A stretch of 64,000 nucleotides of DNA from Aureisphaera galaxeae (GCF_028561275.1 NZ_JAQQTF010000002.1:276812-340811), one strand, 5' to 3'. Positions 28,240 through 37,286 are shown, numbered from the stretch's first letter. Notes: generated from the letters alone by a model not told the origin. Numbers and translations: made by a program.

Positions 28240-29004
28240 ATGAAAATAATATCCTATAATGTAAATGGTATTCGTGCGGCCATGAGAAAGGGGTTTCTGG
28301 ATTGGTTAAAAAGTGCTAATCCGGATGTTATCTGCATCCAGGAAACCAAGGCCATGCAAGAACAAGTGGAGGTATCAGAAATTGAAGCTGCCGGCTATCC
28401 GTATCACTATTGGTTCAGTGCCGAAAAGAAAGGTTACAGCGGAGTTGCTATTTTTTGTAAAGAAGAACCCAAGCATGTGGAATACGGTACCGGAATTGCC
28501 TCTATGGATATGGAAGGACGTAATATAAGGGTAGACTATGATGGAGTTTCTATTATGAGCCTCTATCTGCCCAGCGGGACCAATCTGGCCCGATTGGAAC
28601 ATAAGTTGGAATACATGGCCCTTTTTCAGGAATATGTGGATGAATTGAAAAAGTCTGTTCCCAATTTGGTGATTTGTGGCGATTACAATATTTGCCATGA
28701 AGCCATCGATATTCACGATCCTGTTCGTAATAAAAATGTTTCTGGGTTTCTTCCTGTAGAACGTGAATGGATCGGGAATTTTATAAAAAGCGGTTTTATA
28801 GATTCGTTCAGACATTTCAACAAAGAACCCCATAACTATACGTGGTGGAGCTATCGCGCTAACTCTCGAGCCAACAACAAGGGCTGGAGAATCGATTACA
28901 ACATGGTGGCACAGCCTTTGCAAGAAAACCTGAAGCGGGCCGTTATATTACCCGAAGCGTACCATAGCGACCATTGTCCGCATATGGTGGAATTAGAATT
29001 TTAA
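28240..29004 (+). CDS. xth: Exodeoxyribonuclease III
   Basis: DNA repair enzyme cutting at abasic sites and degrading 3' ends. The 254-residue length and motifs match the AP endonuclease 1 / ExoIII family: N7 in SYNVNGIRA, E35 in IQETK (metal ligand), CGDYNICHEAIDIHDP with the catalytic Asp/Asn pair, RIDYNMV and the C-terminal SDHCPH with the active-site Asp-His. The complete set of residues suggests an active enzyme. It is divergent from the barrel gene and is followed after 15 bp by a palindromic repeat. Confidence 0.95.
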   Translation: MKIISYNVNGIRAAMRKGFLDWLKSANPDVICIQETKAMQEQVEVSEIEAAGYPYHYWFSAEKKGYSGVAIFCKEEPKHVEYGTGIASMDMEGRNIRVDYDGVSIMSLYLPSGTNLARLEHKLEYMALFQEYVDELKKSVPNLVICGDYNICHEAIDIHDPVRNKNVSGFLPVEREWIGNFIKSGFIDSFRHFNKEPHNYTWWSYRANSRANNKGWRIDYNMVAQPLQENLKRAVILPEAYHSDHCPHMVELEF

Positions 29005-29019
29005 TGACATCCTTTGTCT

Positions 29020-29073
29020 GGTCGAGCGCAGTCGAGACCTTGTAATATTTAAACCTCTCGACTGCGCTCGAGG
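29020..29073. repeat. Palindromic repeat, copy 1 (upstream of ompA-like gene)
   Basis: Two 20-base arms in inverted orientation: GGTCGAGCGCAGTCGAGACC at 29020-29039 and, read on the minus strand, CCTCGAGCGCAGTCGAGAGG at 29054-29073, separated by a 14-base AT-rich loop. Each arm also contains a small TCGA...TCGA hairpin. The form fits REP-like palindromes known from Flavobacteriaceae genomes. GACATCC occurs on both sides (29006-29012 and 29075-29081). Confidence 0.85.
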
Positions 29074-29096
29074 AGACATCCCCAAAACCTAACATC

Positions 29097-30050
29097 ATGA
29101 AAAGAATAATCCTAGGAACCTTACTTATAGCACTTACCACTTCCTGTGTATCCTCGAAAATATACGAAGACCTGAAGGCCCAACACGATGCCCTTAAAGC
29201 CGAAAATGAAGCCTTGATGGCTCGATTGGATGGAGAAGGAGGCGGAAATGGTGAAGCCTATACCATAGAAAACCTGAGAAAAGAACTGGAAAAGCTACGC
29301 GCTGAAAAGACTCAGGCCGAAATGGAATTGGCTGCGGCCAAAAGCAATTATGATCGTATGAAGGAATCCTACGACGCACTGGAGGCCAATAGTTCTTCTA
29401 CTTTGACCGAAAACCTAGAGCGCAATAGAAGGCTGCTGGAAGAATTGGAAGCCAAGGAAAGAGCCCTTATGGAGGAGGAGCAGCGATTGGCCGAAATTCA
29501 AAAACAGTTGCAGGAACGGTCCAACAGGGTGGACGAATTGGAATCCATCATCGCTTCCAAGGATGCCAAAATGAGGGATCTTAAAAATGCTATATCGGAT
29601 GCCTTGACCAATTTTGAAGGAAACGGACTCACCATAGAACAACGGGATGGAAAAGTGTACGTTTCCATGGAAAACAAATTACTATTCGAAAGTGGAAGCT
29701 GGGCAGTGAATACCCGTGGACAAGAAGCCGTAGTGGCTTTGGGAAGGGTGCTGGCCCAGAACAAGGAAATTGCTGTGCTCATTGAAGGGCATACGGACAA
29801 TGTCCCTTACGGCGGAAATGGAAACATAAAAAACAACTGGGATCTTTCTACGAAAAGAGCCACAGCTATTGTAAATATCCTCGCCCAAGATCGAGGAATT
29901 CCCAAAGAAAACCTTACAGCAGCTGGCCGGGGGGAATATGCACCAATCGTTTCTAATGCTACCTCCGAAGGACGTGCCAAAAACAGAAGGATAGAAGTGA
30001 TCTTAACGCCAAAGCTGGATGAGATTACCCGTTTGTTGAATGATTTATAA
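29097..30050 (+). CDS. OmpA-family lipoprotein with coiled-coil stalk
   Basis: A 317-residue protein. The signal peptide ends with the lipobox LTTSC (Cys17), so it is lipid-anchored, not a barrel. Residues ~25-170 are a coiled coil (AEMELAAAKSNYDRMKESYD and similar). The C-terminal OmpA-like domain (about 190-310) has the peptidoglycan-binding signature LIEGHTDNVPYGG, NWDLSTKRA and AKNRRIEVIL, with the Asp and Arg that grip diaminopimelate. It probably tethers the outer membrane to the cell wall. The gene sits between two oppositely oriented copies of the same palindromic repeat. Confidence 0.92.
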   Translation: MKRIILGTLLIALTTSCVSSKIYEDLKAQHDALKAENEALMARLDGEGGGNGEAYTIENLRKELEKLRAEKTQAEMELAAAKSNYDRMKESYDALEANSSSTLTENLERNRRLLEELEAKERALMEEEQRLAEIQKQLQERSNRVDELESIIASKDAKMRDLKNAISDALTNFEGNGLTIEQRDGKVYVSMENKLLFESGSWAVNTRGQEAVVALGRVLAQNKEIAVLIEGHTDNVPYGGNGNIKNNWDLSTKRATAIVNILAQDRGIPKENLTAAGRGEYAPIVSNATSEGRAKNRRIEVILTPKLDEITRLLNDL

Positions 30051-30057
30051 CAGGTCT

Positions 30058-30114
30058 CCTCGAGCGCAGTCGAGAGGTCCTATGAACGTATGTAGGTCTC
30101 GACTGCGCTCGACC
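30058..30114. repeat. Palindromic repeat, copy 2 (downstream of ompA-like gene)
   Basis: Arms CCTCGAGCGCAGTCGAGAGG (30058-30077) and the minus-strand GGTCGAGCGCAGTCGAGACC (30095-30114), with a 17-base loop. Arm order is the reverse of copy 1, so the whole element is inverted relative to it; the loops differ. GACATCC follows at 30116. It may also end the transcript, though there is no T-run. Confidence 0.85.
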
Positions 30115-30142
30115 TGACATCCCATTAAAGACATAACTCCGT

Positions 30143-30877
30143 TTATAGTTTCTTCAAAATATGCTGAGCGTCCTTGTATTCGTCCGCAGTATCGGGAATC
30201 GTTCTAAAGAGGGCTTTAGCCTCTTCTATATTATTCCTTTTCCATAAGCTAACGGCCTTATAGAAGGTCGCTTTGTACTTGTAGAGCGAATTGCCCGTTT
30301 GTAGACGCTCGTATAGACTGTCCGAATCCGAATATTGCGCTAAGGCATCATGGGACAACGCCTTGTAGAAAAGTAGTTCTGAGTTCTCAGAGTCATTTTC
30401 CAATGCAATGGTGAAATTGGCAATTGCATCTTCATAGGAACCTTCATTGAATGCGGTTTCCGCTTGCTTAAGGACTTCAGTATCTGCACTACGTTCGGTT
30501 AAGGTGATTTGCTCAGAAAAGCTGTAATCTCCAGGTGCTGCAGGCCCCATATTCTGAATCACAAAAAATCCGATGAGTAGCGCTATGGAAGCTGCGATTC
30601 CGTATTGCCAAGGACGGAACTTGATTACTTTGGTTTCTTTCTCTTCAGAAGACCCTTTGTCGAAATAGTCATTTCCTATGTTTTCCAGTTGGTTTTTGAA
30701 ATCGGCCCGTTCTTCAGAAAATTCGTGCGCCAAATGGGTCCTAAGTTCTTTGTAAGTATCAAAATCCTTGGCGAAGGATGTATCTTCGGCCAAGCGTTTT
30801 TCGAATGCCAATCGATCGGCTTCAGAAAGGAGTCCTTCCAGATAATCTTCAAATAATATGGTAGTAGCCTCGTCCAT
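30143..30877 (-). CDS. Membrane anti-sigma factor candidate with periplasmic TPR domain
   Basis: A 244-residue protein placed 6 bp after the sigma factor gene. Residues 1-90 are acidic and cytoplasmic (TILFEDYLEGLLSEADRLAFEKRL, the usual start of Bacteroidota anti-sigma/FecR-neighbour proteins), residues ~91-108 form one membrane helix (QYGIAASIALLIGFFVIQ), and residues ~128-244 hold TPR repeats (AETAFNEGSYEDAIANFTIALEND) that would face the periplasm. The position and topology point to an anti-sigma factor for the adjacent sigma gene; the family itself is inferred. The periplasmic TPR could sense a partner such as the TPR-CHAT protein encoded at 40320. Confidence 0.75.
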   Translation of the reverse strand: MDEATTILFEDYLEGLLSEADRLAFEKRLAEDTSFAKDFDTYKELRTHLAHEFSEERADFKNQLENIGNDYFDKGSSEEKETKVIKFRPWQYGIAASIALLIGFFVIQNMGPAAPGDYSFSEQITLTERSADTEVLKQAETAFNEGSYEDAIANFTIALENDSENSELLFYKALSHDALAQYSDSDSLYERLQTGNSLYKYKATFYKAVSLWKRNNIEEAKALFRTIPDTADEYKDAQHILKKL

Positions 30878-30883
30878 GGGGTA

Positions 30884-31468
30884 TTAAAGTTCTTTTAATT
30901 GTTTGTACACTTGGGATTCCTGAGCCCACTTGGTGAGTTGGCCAATACAAAGGGACTTTTTCTTTCGCGCATACGCATAGGAAATATTAAGCTGTGACGC
31001 TATTTCTTCCATAGAAAAACTTCCGAAGGACAACTGCAAGATTTCTTTACAGGTATCTCCCAATTTTTGAAACAGTTCCTTGAACAGCTGCATTTTGGTT
31101 TCGAAATGTTCGGTTTGCTGCACCTGATCTTGTAGTGTTTCAGAATCAAATCCAGCTAAGGGGTCATTTGTTACCCTTTCCTTCGCACTTTTTTTCAATC
31201 GAGTGAACCACTTCCGCTTACAGATCATAAAAAAGTAAGCATCGAAAGGACAGGTAAGCTTTAAATCTTTGGTTTTGGCTTGGTCATAAATAATGAGTAG
31301 TACTTCTTGGATAAGATCCTTGGCGGCGTCTTCGTCACCACTGTTTTGCTTTACAAAGCCAATCACCTTAGGAGCGAATTTGGTATAAATCTCTTGAATG
31401 CGCTTGCCATCGTTCTGTAGCAATGCATCGATATATTTTTGGTCATCATGAACCGTGTTTTGCCCCAT
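30884..31468 (-). CDS. ECF-type RNA polymerase sigma-70 factor
   Basis: A 194-residue sigma factor. Region 2 reads DEDAAKDLIQEVLLIIYDQAK ... CPFDAYFFMICKRKWFTRLKK, region 4 reads LGDTCKEILQLSFGSFSMEEIASQLNISYAYARKKKSLCIGQL, a complete helix-turn-helix for the -35 site. There is no region 3, as in ECF factors. The frame is open 18 residues further up, but MGQNTVHDDQKYIDALLQ gives the usual N-terminus. It is transcribed with the anti-sigma gene and away from a set of surface genes that share a two-part promoter motif, so they are probably its targets. Confidence 0.9.
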   Translation of the reverse strand: MGQNTVHDDQKYIDALLQNDGKRIQEIYTKFAPKVIGFVKQNSGDEDAAKDLIQEVLLIIYDQAKTKDLKLTCPFDAYFFMICKRKWFTRLKKSAKERVTNDPLAGFDSETLQDQVQQTEHFETKMQLFKELFQKLGDTCKEILQLSFGSFSMEEIASQLNISYAYARKKKSLCIGQLTKWAQESQVYKQLKEL

Positions 31469-31512
31469 AAACACTTGTAAAAGTAGTTTAAAGGTAAAAA
31501 ATTTATCACAGA

Positions 31513-31544
31513 GGGGTAACAATTAAAAGGCTAGTGGATATAGG
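31513..31544 (+). promoter_or_regulatory. Putative ECF promoter, copy A
   Basis: GGGGTAAC (31513-31520), 15 bases, then GGATATAGG (31536-31544), 53 bases before the ATG at 31598. The same two boxes at the same spacing occur before two other genes of this cluster. The -35 box with an AAC core fits ECF promoters. Confidence 0.72.
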
Positions 31545-31597
31545 AATATGATTCCAGTGAAGAACACTGAAACTAATAACCTTAAAACCTTTTAATT

Positions 31598-34162
31598 ATG
31601 AAAACTATCCATTCACTTACAATGCTATTGCTATTGTTCGTATCGAACGTGGTAATAGGACAAATGAAGGACACCTTAGTGACCTTTCAAGGAAAACAAC
31701 TCCATTTCGATTACGATGTGAGTTGGTCTCCTTCCGAATTTCAGGACCGGCTTAACGAATTTAAAGCCAATCAAGCCATGCGTTCGTTTAAGGCTTCGCC
31801 TTCTATTAGTGCGATTTTAGACGACATTCCCATTAGCAACGACCCTTGCCGTAATGGTGGGTTCGAAGATGGGTATAACGATTGGACCGGATTAAGTCTC
31901 ACACACAGTTTAACCACCATCCCTATTGAAAATGGTTTGGTAACCAGCCCAGGAATTGCACCGCTTCCCTTTACCGGAACGGGTTTTGGACAGAACTATA
32001 CTTCTTTGGAAACTACGGGGCTTGACCCGGTTATTTCGGTAGCTTCCCCACCATTTCCCCTTCAGCGAACGGCTCCCGGAACTTCGGGAACGCAATCCTT
32101 ACGATTGGGGAACGATCAACCCGGCTTCGGTGCCGAAGGAGTAGCCAAGCGATTCATTGTGACTCCAGACAATGCCGAATATTATTTTCAGTATGCCATT
32201 GTCATGGATAGGAGCCATTCCAATCCCGATGGCTCTATAAACGGGACAGAGGTATTTTTTATCGCTGAGGCCTCAGACATGTCCGGTGCTACCATCGACA
32301 AAGTAGTGGATGTGGGTAATCCGGGAAATCCATTCATCAATGCCGTTAACGGCGGATCTACTTACTTCCGCGATTGGCGTTGTGCTTATTTGGACCTTAC
32401 GTCGCATATTGGACAGGAAGTGGTGATCATGTTCATCAATTCCGACTGTTCTGCTGGAGGGCATAAAGGGTATACCTATGTTGATGATGTTTGCGAAGAA
32501 TGCGAAAACGTAAACGAAGGGGATATCGATTTGAACCTTGAAGATGGCGATTGCTTGTACTTCCCATATACAGTAAATGGAGACTTCTTAGTCCCTGCGG
32601 GAGCTACGAGTGTAAACATTACGTTAGAAATTTATCAAAGTAATGTACTGGTAAACACCATTACCTCTCCTTCCATTTCGCCACCTAACTACTCCTTCAC
32701 TTTGGCGCCGACAGATTTTCCAGATCAGACCCCGGGTTCATGTTATGACTTGGTTGCCGTACTTACCTTCGATCTTGTAGATCTTAACGGAAACGTAGTA
32801 ACAGTAACGCAAAAGTCCTCCAAGGAGGTATTGGGCGTACAGGATGGAGAGCGTCCAGGGCTTAACAATGATGTTTGCTTCTGCGATGACAGCCAGAATG
32901 GTGAAGAAGGATCGTATTGCTGTCCAGGAGAGAACCTAGTAACCAATGGGAATTTCGAGTTTGGAAATACAGGTTTCTCCAGCAGTTATATTCAAACTGC
33001 TAGTACCTATCCAGGCGAATATGATGTAACGAATACGGCTGCGAATTTCGGCGCTACGGTAACCGATCACTCTTTCTGTGAAGATCCTATTACCTATGCA
33101 GTGAACGATCAGTTTATGGTCGTAAATGGTCGCACTCAACAAAGTGGTACCGCAATTATTTGGGATCAGACGCTCACCGGTTTGGAGCAAGGGGAACGTT
33201 ATAAGTTCTGCGCGAATTTCAAAAATATGCCGCAATGTACTTTCGATATTCTACCTGTAGTTTATATGAATGCAGGAACGACTTCCTCGGGAGCACAGAC
33301 CATAAATACCAACCCCACCGATCCTTGCGATTGGCAGACGGTGGAAATCACTTTTACCGCTAGTGGAGGTTCTCAAAACATAAGGATCTTGTTGGATGAA
33401 GGCGGCAATGGAGATGGCAATGACGTGGCCATAGATGACATTTTTGTAGGGCAATTGGCCGATCCGGATTTGCAAATTACCGTACAACATGATGGTACCA
33501 CTAATACCATTACCGGCTCTTTGAATACCATTTCCACGACCGATGATACCTTACACGGTTCCGACTGTGAGTACTACTGGTTTGTGGCAGAAACAGGATT
33601 CCCGTTGTCCATTGACTTTAGCACTTTCGCTTATGGAAATGGCAGTGGTAGTATGTTACCTCCGTTTGCATCAGTGCCAGGACCTGCATGGGGACTAACG
33701 ACGAATTTCCCAGGGTACACCTTTGTGGACAATCAACTTTACATTATAGGGATGTACACGCCAGAATGTGGTTGCTACGATGCTGGGTTTACCTATCAGT
33801 TAACCTTTAACACCTTGCATTCGCAAGATATGGAGGATCAAATGCGGGAGGCTATTATCGATGCCATCCTCAATGGACTCGACGGTACACTATCCAATGA
33901 TAATGAAGTGGAGATAGTACAGGAGAAGATGGTACTCTATCCAAATCCTGCGGAGGATGCATTTACCATTCAATTATTGGATGATACCATTACCGAGATT
34001 CAAGTTTTGGACATTAGTGGAAAAACGGTAATAGGAGAGAAGAGAAGAGGAGAAAATCAAGCAGAATCTATCGATGTAGCTTCCTTGTCTACCGGAGTAT
34101 ACTTCGTGAAAGTACAGAGTGCACTTGGTAAGTCCTATAAATCGAAATTAATTAAGCGATAG
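31598..34162 (+). CDS. T9SS-exported protein with two jelly-roll-like binding modules
   Basis: An 854-residue secreted protein. The signal peptide ends near VIGQ (residue 22). Two modules start with a GFE/NFE-type turn, NGGFEDGYNDWTGLS (about 87-300) and TNGNFEFGNTGFSS (about 450-615), each closing with VDDV or IDDIFVG; this is the layout of MAM/carbohydrate-binding-like jelly rolls. A cysteine-rich stretch (CFCDDSQNGEEGSYCCPGE) joins them. The C-terminal ~85 residues are a T9SS type A sorting domain (VLYPNPAEDAFTIQL ... STGVYFVKVQS). Divergent from the sigma factor and headed by ECF motif copy A. Confidence 0.85.
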   Translation: MKTIHSLTMLLLLFVSNVVIGQMKDTLVTFQGKQLHFDYDVSWSPSEFQDRLNEFKANQAMRSFKASPSISAILDDIPISNDPCRNGGFEDGYNDWTGLSLTHSLTTIPIENGLVTSPGIAPLPFTGTGFGQNYTSLETTGLDPVISVASPPFPLQRTAPGTSGTQSLRLGNDQPGFGAEGVAKRFIVTPDNAEYYFQYAIVMDRSHSNPDGSINGTEVFFIAEASDMSGATIDKVVDVGNPGNPFINAVNGGSTYFRDWRCAYLDLTSHIGQEVVIMFINSDCSAGGHKGYTYVDDVCEECENVNEGDIDLNLEDGDCLYFPYTVNGDFLVPAGATSVNITLEIYQSNVLVNTITSPSISPPNYSFTLAPTDFPDQTPGSCYDLVAVLTFDLVDLNGNVVTVTQKSSKEVLGVQDGERPGLNNDVCFCDDSQNGEEGSYCCPGENLVTNGNFEFGNTGFSSSYIQTASTYPGEYDVTNTAANFGATVTDHSFCEDPITYAVNDQFMVVNGRTQQSGTAIIWDQTLTGLEQGERYKFCANFKNMPQCTFDILPVVYMNAGTTSSGAQTINTNPTDPCDWQTVEITFTASGGSQNIRILLDEGGNGDGNDVAIDDIFVGQLADPDLQITVQHDGTTNTITGSLNTISTTDDTLHGSDCEYYWFVAETGFPLSIDFSTFAYGNGSGSMLPPFASVPGPAWGLTTNFPGYTFVDNQLYIIGMYTPECGCYDAGFTYQLTFNTLHSQDMEDQMREAIIDAILNGLDGTLSNDNEVEIVQEKMVLYPNPAEDAFTIQLLDDTITEIQVLDISGKTVIGEKRRGENQAESIDVASLSTGVYFVKVQSALGKSYKSKLIKR

Positions 34163-34179
34163 CCTTAGAGCCCTTCGCT

Positions 34180-34222
34180 AAAAGCCCTTTGGATACCCTA
34201 TCTCCAAGGGGCTTTTTAATTT
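34180..34222 (+). terminator. Rho-independent terminator
   Basis: A 14-bp stem (34180-34193 with 34203-34216, one G-T pair) with a 9-nt loop and T-rich tail. Confidence 0.9.
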
Positions 34223-34234
34223 TTTTCAAAATAA

Positions 34235-34267
34235 GGGGTAACAATGTTTAGGGTGGTGGATATAAGG
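34235..34267 (+). promoter_or_regulatory. Putative ECF promoter, copy B
   Basis: GGGGTAAC (34235-34242), 15 bases, then GGATATAAGG (34258-34267); the ATG at 34298 follows 30 bases later. It lies directly behind a terminator, so the next gene needs its own promoter. Confidence 0.75.
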
Positions 34268-34297
34268 TCAAATAACAAAAACTAAAATCTTTCAATT

Positions 34298-36040
34298 ATG
34301 AAAACTAAATTACTTCTTTCGACCCTAACCTTTTTTATGAGCCTTTACATGGCCGCGCAGTACCAAACCAATGTAAGCGTAGCCAATGAACACTATCACG
34401 ATCTAAATCAGACTATCATTAACGATGGTACCGATGACATTATGGTCGCTTCCAATTTATTCGATCCCGGTATGACCAATCAAGTAATTTCTTTGAAGAG
34501 AATTAATCAATTTGGAAATGTAGTTTGGGCAAGGGAATATGACGCCCTTCCTTTGGTAAACGCAAGGGTATTCGACATTGTAAACCGTTTCGATTTGGTA
34601 TACATCACCGGATCGGTAGATGTAGGAGGAATTAAGAGAGTCTTTATCGCCGAGATTGACGCTGCCACTGGCGGGGTATTAAACTCACAATTCTATGACA
34701 TTGTTTCTCCTAACTTTAATTCAAGAGGATTGCATATTGAATACACCGAAAGCGACGCCGATGGCGATGGAGCTCCAGACCCAGGATTGGTAGTAGGTGG
34801 TTTCTTTAGCGATTGCTATAATTTGAGTACTACCTGTATTAACAATATAGGGTTTGTATTACGCACGGATGCTGGTCTAAACCACATTTGGGCAGCTGAG
34901 TTAGATGCTCTGGCTCCCGGTGCTTCGGCAGACTACGATTTTGTAAACCGTATCACAGAAACCAGCGATGGCTTTTTCCTTACCGGAAGTGCTACAGGAT
35001 TGAATTCCTCTAGCTTTACCCAACAAGGAGTATTGGCCCATAAGATCGATTTTATGGGGAACCCGATTTGGGACAATAGCTATCTCTTTGGAAACTCTCA
35101 GGATGTCAGTGTAGATGCTTACTATGATGCTGGAACCAATGAGATTTATATGTTGGCCAACTATTCCGTTTCCCACTATTTCGGGGTAACGGTTTATAAT
35201 AATACCACAGGTGTAATCAACCTCACCAAATCTTGGTATGCTAGCTCTGGTGACTTGGACCGTTACGGATTCACCATTATGGAGTCCCTTTCCAACCCTA
35301 ATAACTTGGTAATTGCTGGATACGACCGTGACGAGAATTGGACCAGTGGGGGAACCTCCTTCTCTGGACAGAGCAATGTGTTCGTATACGAATTTGATAA
35401 GGCTTCAGGAAACCCGGTGGGAATCAACTACCAATTCTTGGTGCCTCATACAGAACCTATCGGAGATGAATTCAATTTCTGGATCGGGCAGATGCCATTA
35501 ATCTACTATCCGGAAATGAGTTTCGTTCATAGAAATGCTGTAGGAACGGTAAGCGATTACTTCCACGTAGGATACAGAAGAAATAACACGGCTAGTTTTA
35601 CGGCTGCCGAATTGTACAAAACGGATCTTACCAAACGTAATATCTGTGAAAACCTGTTGTTGAATATCGGTCCAGTTGGGATAAGCACCTTTACGATTCA
35701 GGTGAGTTCTGGGGTCATCCCCGCATTCACCTCGCCTTTGGGGATGAATGTAAACGCATACAACTATACAGAAGATCTTTGCGATACAGGATTATCTACA
35801 GGCGACCAAGAAATAAAGACAGGGGTCATCTACCCGAACCCGGTGAGCAATACCTTATATACCACGATCACTGGAGCTACTTCCTACATCATCCATGATG
35901 CCCTGGGAAGAAAAGTAGCCATGGGACAGTTGGATGCTTCAAAAGCGATTAACGTAGAAGGCTTTACTTCGGGCATGTATTTCATCTCTATTACCGACGA
36001 TAGCAGAAGTGCTCAGACCTTTAAATTCATTAAGAATTAA
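34298..36040 (+). CDS. T9SS-exported propeller-like protein
   Basis: A 580-residue secreted protein with signal peptide (ending MAAQ, residue 21) and a T9SS type A sorting domain in the last ~80 residues (VIYPNPVSNTLYTTI ... FTSGMYFISITDD). The body (about 25-490) has repeated strands such as ISLKRINQFGNVVWAREYD, VLAHKIDFMGNPIWDNSY and FVYEFDKASGNPVG, spaced as in beta-propellers that follow 'with/without' blade edges; no Asp boxes. Adhesion or binding is likely, and no enzyme motif was found. It has its own ECF-motif promoter and terminator. Confidence 0.82.
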   Translation: MKTKLLLSTLTFFMSLYMAAQYQTNVSVANEHYHDLNQTIINDGTDDIMVASNLFDPGMTNQVISLKRINQFGNVVWAREYDALPLVNARVFDIVNRFDLVYITGSVDVGGIKRVFIAEIDAATGGVLNSQFYDIVSPNFNSRGLHIEYTESDADGDGAPDPGLVVGGFFSDCYNLSTTCINNIGFVLRTDAGLNHIWAAELDALAPGASADYDFVNRITETSDGFFLTGSATGLNSSSFTQQGVLAHKIDFMGNPIWDNSYLFGNSQDVSVDAYYDAGTNEIYMLANYSVSHYFGVTVYNNTTGVINLTKSWYASSGDLDRYGFTIMESLSNPNNLVIAGYDRDENWTSGGTSFSGQSNVFVYEFDKASGNPVGINYQFLVPHTEPIGDEFNFWIGQMPLIYYPEMSFVHRNAVGTVSDYFHVGYRRNNTASFTAAELYKTDLTKRNICENLLLNIGPVGISTFTIQVSSGVIPAFTSPLGMNVNAYNYTEDLCDTGLSTGDQEIKTGVIYPNPVSNTLYTTITGATSYIIHDALGRKVAMGQLDASKAINVEGFTSGMYFISITDDSRSAQTFKFIKN

Positions 36041-36065
36041 TAGCCAATTTCAACTGGCTAACCTT

Positions 36066-36107
36066 AGGTTCCGTATGCCCTTGTGGTGTGCGGGACCTTC
36101 TTTTTTT
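36066..36107 (+). terminator. Rho-independent terminator
   Basis: A stem of about 14 bp with several G-T pairs (36066-36079 against 36085-36098) followed by a T-run. A small inverted repeat, TAGCCA...TGGCTA, lies just before it at 36041-36060. Confidence 0.75.
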
Positions 36108-36134
36108 AGGGGCTCGATAAATTTTTTCCATAGA

Positions 36135-36167
36135 GGGGTAACAATTCAAAACCGTATGGATATAAGG
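36135..36167 (+). promoter_or_regulatory. Putative ECF promoter, copy C
   Basis: GGGGTAAC (36135-36142), 15 bases, then GGATATAAGG (36158-36167), 24 bases before the ATG at 36192. It could drive the genes through 42929. Confidence 0.75.
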
Positions 36168-36191
36168 GTGTAAAACACTAAAATAAGAATT

Positions 36192-37223
36192 ATGAAAACT
36201 GTACAAATGAACAACATCATTACAACAAGCTTTTTGAAGAGAACACTCACAAATGGATTGATAGCAACGGCCCTATGCTTGGGGATGACAAGTTGTGACA
36301 TATCCGACGATAACGATCCAGTGGTCGTTGTAGACCTTCCTATAGAAATTGATGGAACCGAATTGATGAATGATATTCAAAGCAATCGTGAAGAAGCCTT
36401 ACAAACCTTCACCATCGATGCAGGTTTTGGAGGAACGGCTATCGGTGCCCAAGGAACCAATGTGGTATTTGGTCCAAATGCCTTTGTAGATGCCAACGGA
36501 GATCTAGTCACCGGAGCAGTAACCTTAGAATTACTGGAGGTATATAACAAAGCAGCAATGGCTCTTCAACGCTTAGCTACCAATGGAAAAAATGACAACG
36601 GTGATGTAGAAGCCCTAATTTCTGGAGGTGAATTTTTTATACGTGCCGATAAGGACGGAGAAGAGGTTTTTCCTGCCAATCCCTTTCAAGTATTTGTGCC
36701 TAGCGAAACTTTCGATCCCGACATGAGACTATTCTCTGCCGAGGGCGGTTGCGATACCCTAGACTGTGAAGTAGTTTGGGAAGAAGATGAAGAAGAAGTG
36801 ATGCAAGGAGAAGGTATGGGACCTGATGGAACCTATGTTACAGGTTATGCCGGATTTAGAGAAGAATTCGGGTGGACCAATCTAGACAAGTGGTATAACT
36901 ATGCCGGTCCTAAGACTATGATTTTTGTAGATACGCCAGAGGGATATGACGAAACCAATTGTAGTGTGTTCATTTCCTATGATGGGGAACCTGGCCTGGC
37001 CCTGTTGGATATTTATGATGAAGAACAAGGCATGTTTACCGAGCACTATGGACAACTGCCAATTGGACTTGAAGTGCATATTATTTTCATGTCCAAGCAG
37101 GATGGAGATTATATCTACGCCATTCAGTCTGCCACTATTGGAGCAGATCATATAGAGGTGATTGGTGCGACGCAAACCGCTACCGAAGCCGAACTTTTTG
37201 CCCTAATCGACGCACTTCCCTAG
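36192..37223 (+). CDS. Lipoprotein of an exported beta-rich family, paralogue 1
   Basis: A 343-residue protein with a lipobox LGMTSC (about residue 35) after a long signal region. The body has FGPNAFVDANGDLVTGAVTLELLEVYNKAAMALQ (about 95-130), which resembles the ZU5-like sandwich of outer-surface proteins, and FQVFVPSETFDPDMRLF. The second half (GWTNLDKWYNYAGPKTMIFVDTPEGYDETN) aligns with the next gene, showing they are a tandem pair. Function is unknown; a surface or periplasmic binding role is likely. It has ECF promoter copy C. Confidence 0.8.
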   Translation: MKTVQMNNIITTSFLKRTLTNGLIATALCLGMTSCDISDDNDPVVVVDLPIEIDGTELMNDIQSNREEALQTFTIDAGFGGTAIGAQGTNVVFGPNAFVDANGDLVTGAVTLELLEVYNKAAMALQRLATNGKNDNGDVEALISGGEFFIRADKDGEEVFPANPFQVFVPSETFDPDMRLFSAEGGCDTLDCEVVWEEDEEEVMQGEGMGPDGTYVTGYAGFREEFGWTNLDKWYNYAGPKTMIFVDTPEGYDETNCSVFISYDGEPGLALLDIYDEEQGMFTEHYGQLPIGLEVHIIFMSKQDGDYIYAIQSATIGADHIEVIGATQTATEAELFALIDALP

Positions 37224-37242
37224 GATGTTGTTGGTTTGTTGA

Positions 37243-37286
37243 TGGAGCGTCCCGGTGAGAATGGAATTCGAGCCGGGATAGCTCCA
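37243..37286 (+). terminator. Hairpin between the two lipoprotein paralogues, possible weak terminator or attenuator
   Basis: TGGAGC/GCTCCA and TCCCGG/CCGGGA form an imperfect stem with a bulge and a loop of about 17 bases. No T-run follows, so termination is doubtful and read-through to the next gene is likely. Confidence 0.35.

Noticed and set aside
29020..30114. Insertion sequence or composite transposon around the OmpA-family gene
   Set aside because: No transposase gene and no terminal repeats apart from the palindromes; loops differ between copies.
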